A stretch of 64,000 nucleotides of DNA from Variovorax sp. SG517. GTDB taxonomy: Bacteria; Pseudomonadota; Gammaproteobacteria; Burkholderiales; Burkholderiaceae_C. Below, in pieces: positions 63,974-64,000 of this stretch; the stretch's first letter is position 1, and each line of letters opens with the position of its first letter. A program made the position numbers and the translations under genes. Under the pieces are notes generated by a model. That model saw only the letters and a list, made by a program, of their open reading frames with translations. It ran no database searches and was not told the origin of the DNA. The DNA lies in contig NZ_JABMJG010000001.1 in the NCBI RefSeq assembly GCF_013376045.1, positions 434,001 through 498,000 on the forward strand. The letters run 5' to 3'.

Positions 63974-64000
63974 AACCGAGCCTGCTGGGCCACCTGCGCA
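63970..64000 (+). CDS. flgN: Probable FlgN chaperone (partial)
   Basis: Only ten codons (MKPSLLGHLR) are in the window. The ATG overlaps the flgM stop by ATGA. flgN, the FlgK/FlgL export chaperone gene, normally follows flgM, so the name rests on position. Confidence 0.6.
   Translation, partial: MKPSLLGHLR

Overview
The window is a G+C-rich chromosomal segment from a beta-proteobacterium. FlhDC master regulators, a FliDST/FlaG/FliC block, an FlhB-tail paralogue, 36-heptad-type chemoreceptors with xWxxF tails and a 5'-flgI repeat that I recall from Comamonadaceae all point to Burkholderiales. My best guess is a Variovorax-like organism, but this is an inference without any database search. 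Almost the whole window is one flagellar and chemotaxis supercluster.

Layout. Positions 1-7265 (minus strand): start of a probable cheD, then cheR, an EAL-like/HDOD protein, cheA, motB, motA, flhC and flhD, with an AT-rich flhDC control region at 7266-7571. Positions 7572-14194 (minus): an FlhB-tail paralogue with a second FliK-like protein, then fliT, fliS, fliD, flaG, fliC and fliE. Positions 14479-25893 (plus): the export and basal-body operon fliFGHIJKLMNOPQR. Positions 25900-36092: a non-flagellar accessory island holding an unrecognised gene, a small gene behind a structured leader, an Rhs toxin with its probable immunity gene, a diguanylate cyclase and a GGDEF-EAL protein. Positions 36293-39513 (minus): flgL and flgK. 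Positions 39628-55112 (minus): eight chemoreceptor genes, two almost identical cheW genes and two receptor remnants, all lying between flgK and flgJ. Positions 55147-62576 (minus): flgJIHGFEDCB. Positions 62808-64000 (plus): flgA, flgM and the start of flgN.

How it works together. FlhDC switches on the hook-basal-body genes. FlgM holds sigma-28 until the hook is complete. Close sigma-28 type promoters (TAAA-like box, 11-nt gap, GCCGATAA-like box) are visible in front of fliC, flgK, flgM and the aer-type receptor gene. The receptors signal through CheW to CheA, and five of the eight end in a CheR/CheB-tethering type pentapeptide. Three proteins with cyclic-di-GMP related domains lie inside the cluster.

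The most notable points are: the receptor/cheW array inside the flg region, with homogenised signalling domains and fossil receptor pieces; a chemoreceptor gene whose only sensible start is ATC; a palindrome covering the -10 box of flhDC; a Sec-type Rhs protein with a small RNase-like C-terminus and immunity gene; a structured leader in front of an orphan small gene; and flgI translation that appears to begin inside an interspersed repeat. No tRNA, rRNA, CRISPR array or insertion sequence was seen.
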